Below, one piece after another: positions 9,858 to 10,781 of a stretch of DNA of 10,781 nt. The translations under genes and the position numbers were made by a program. Positions within the stretch are counted from its first letter, which is position 1. Each line of letters starts with the position of its first letter. Below the pieces are notes generated by a model. The model made no database searches. It was not told the DNA's origin and saw only the letters and a program-made list of their open reading frames with translations. The stretch comes from Pseudomonadota bacterium (GTDB taxonomy: Bacteria; Pseudomonadota; Alphaproteobacteria; Rhizobiales; Xanthobacteraceae): contig JAEYRD010000099.1 of the NCBI GenBank assembly GCA_023435725.1, forward strand, positions 1-10,781. The letters run 5' to 3'.

Positions 9858-10637
9858 TCACCGGTTCTTGTTCACCGGCTTCCGCTTCTCGATGAACGCC
9901 GCCATGCCCTCGGAGCGGTCCTCGAGCGCGAAGGTCGAGTGGAACAGGTTGCGCTCGACGCTCATGCCCTCGGCGAGCGTGGTTTCGAAGGCGCGGTTGA
10001 CCGCTTCCTTGGCCATCGCGGCCGCAGGGCGGGACATCGCGGCGATCTTCTCGGCCGCTGCCATGACCTCGTCCATCAGCTTGTCCGCCGGCACGATGCG
10101 GCTGACGAGGCCGCTGCGCTCGGCTTCTGCGGCGTCCATCATGCGGCCGGTGAGGCAGAGGTCCATTGCCTTGGACTTGCCGATCGCGCGCGTCAGGCGC
10201 TGGGTACCGCCGATGCCGGGAATGGTGCCGAGCGTGATTTCAGGCTGGCCGAATTTGGCGGTATCGGCGGCGATGATGAAGTCGCACATCATGGCGAGCT
10301 CGCAGCCGCCGCCGAGCGCGTAGCCTGCGACCGCGGCAATGGTCGGCTTGCGGCAGCGCGCGACGCGGTCGCCGCCGATCGCGGCGAAGTCCTCCGAGAA
10401 CATGTCGATGAAGCCCTTCGGCTGCATCTCCTTGATGTCGGCGCCGGCGGCAAAGGCCTTCTCGCTGCCGGTCACGACGATGCAGCCGATGGCATCATCG
10501 GCCTCGAGGTCGTCGACGGCCGCGGCAATCTCGCGGAAGACGCCGAAGGAGAGCGCGTTGAGCATCTTCGGCCGGTTCAGCTTGACGATGCCGACCGCGC
10601 CTTTGCTCTCGACGATGATGTGTTCGAACGTGCTCAT
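9858..10637 (-). CDS. Enoyl-CoA hydratase (crotonase family)
   Basis: This 259-residue protein is a standard short-chain enoyl-CoA hydratase, adding water to trans-2-enoyl-CoA in beta-oxidation and related acyl-CoA pathways in the cytoplasm. The CoA-binding and oxyanion block FAAGADIKEM lies at about 62-71, and ALGGGCELAMMCD holds the second oxyanion glycine and E113. PEITLGTIPGIGGTQRL holds E133. The 20-residue spacing of the two glutamates equals that of E144 and E164 in rat mitochondrial hydratase, so catalysis should be intact. The C-terminal helix (AFIEKRKPVNKNR) is typical. A purine-rich stretch, GGTGGAGC, lies directly before ATG 10637; spacing is short but no better start is near. Gene naming between paaF, fadB1 and echA homologues is not possible from sequence alone. 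It stands apart from tolC by 189 bp, so it probably has its own transcript. Confidence 0.94.
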   Translation of the reverse strand: MSTFEHIIVESKGAVGIVKLNRPKMLNALSFGVFREIAAAVDDLEADDAIGCIVVTGSEKAFAAGADIKEMQPKGFIDMFSEDFAAIGGDRVARCRKPTIAAVAGYALGGGCELAMMCDFIIAADTAKFGQPEITLGTIPGIGGTQRLTRAIGKSKAMDLCLTGRMMDAAEAERSGLVSRIVPADKLMDEVMAAAEKIAAMSRPAAAMAKEAVNRAFETTLAEGMSVERNLFHSTFALEDRSEGMAAFIEKRKPVNKNR

Positions 10638-10660
10638 GCTCCACCCACGCTTTTGATTGG

Positions 10661-10677
10661 GCGGGCAATGTGCCCGC
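10661..10677. repeat. Short hairpin upstream of the enoyl-CoA hydratase gene
   Basis: GCGGGC (10661-10666) and GCCCGC (10672-10677) form a perfect 6-bp stem with a 5-nt loop, 23 bp upstream of the hydratase start codon. It may lie in the leader of that gene. In such GC-rich DNA a stem this short can occur by chance. Confidence 0.3.
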
Positions 10678-10728
10678 TGGCGCGGTGGGCTTCAAGGGGG
10701 GCCAGAAAGCTCTCGGAACAAGACCGCC

Positions 10729-10754
10729 GGGACACCCAGCGCGCAGCGTGTCCC
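10729..10754. repeat. Inverted repeat near the right edge of the window
   Basis: GGGACAC (10729-10735) and GTGTCCC (10748-10754) are perfect 7-bp arms around a GC-rich 12-nt centre that includes GCGCGC. It lies about 90 bp upstream of the enoyl-CoA hydratase start. It could be a regulator site for the hydratase gene or the end of a gene beyond the window. The remaining bases between 10638 and 10781 show no gene I can support. Confidence 0.3.
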
Positions 10755-10781
10755 CGACCAGCAACCCACACGCCCCCCGTT

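Noticed and set aside
9772..10323. A 183-codon plus-strand frame opposite the enoyl-CoA hydratase
   Set aside because: Serine-, alanine- and arginine-rich translation with no family pattern, opposite an intact crotonase with both catalytic glutamates.
10495..10764. An 89-codon frame extending upstream of the enoyl-CoA hydratase on the minus strand
   Set aside because: It is out of frame with the hydratase, and its second half is the arginine-rich shadow of that gene.

Overview
The window is GC-rich, densely coding DNA that looks like a chromosomal segment of a Bradyrhizobium-type alphaproteobacterium (family Nitrobacteraceae). This rests on codon use, on the products encoded, and on two intergenic repeats (13-95 and 444-557) of the kind I remember as common between genes in Bradyrhizobium and Rhodopseudomonas. 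No tRNA, rRNA, CRISPR array, transposase or phage gene is visible, and no gene looks broken.

Layout, left to right. A perfect 32-bp inverted repeat (13-95) lies just past the 3' end of a small membrane protein gene on the minus strand (118-405). A divergent intergenic region holding a composite palindromic repeat separates it from a plus-strand family III CoA-transferase (577-1989) in which the two halves of the domain appear in reversed order. A plus-strand pair follows: a periplasmic adaptor (2135-3379) and a CusA/CzcA-type RND efflux pump (3408-6524), together the inner-membrane and periplasmic parts of a tripartite metal-type exporter. This pair meets a minus-strand cluster head-on. In transcription order the cluster is a TolC-family outer membrane protein (9668-8238), a P-loop protein lacking the Walker A lysine (8218-7655), and a LigI-like amidohydrolase (7612-6701). 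Upstream of that cluster, on the same strand, is a canonical enoyl-CoA hydratase (10637-9858).

Working together: the adaptor and pump need an outer membrane channel, and none is encoded beside them. The TolC-family gene about 1.7 kb beyond the end of the pump gene, on the opposite strand, is a plausible but unproven partner. The CoA-transferase and enoyl-CoA hydratase point to acyl-CoA metabolism but are not in one operon. The amidohydrolase probably acts on a lactone or carboxylic acid from aromatic or related catabolism. I see no clearly novel multi-gene system. The most notable points are the permuted CoA-transferase, the lysine-free P-loop protein in a tight cluster with tolC, the uncertain substrate of the RND pump, and the intergenic palindromes.
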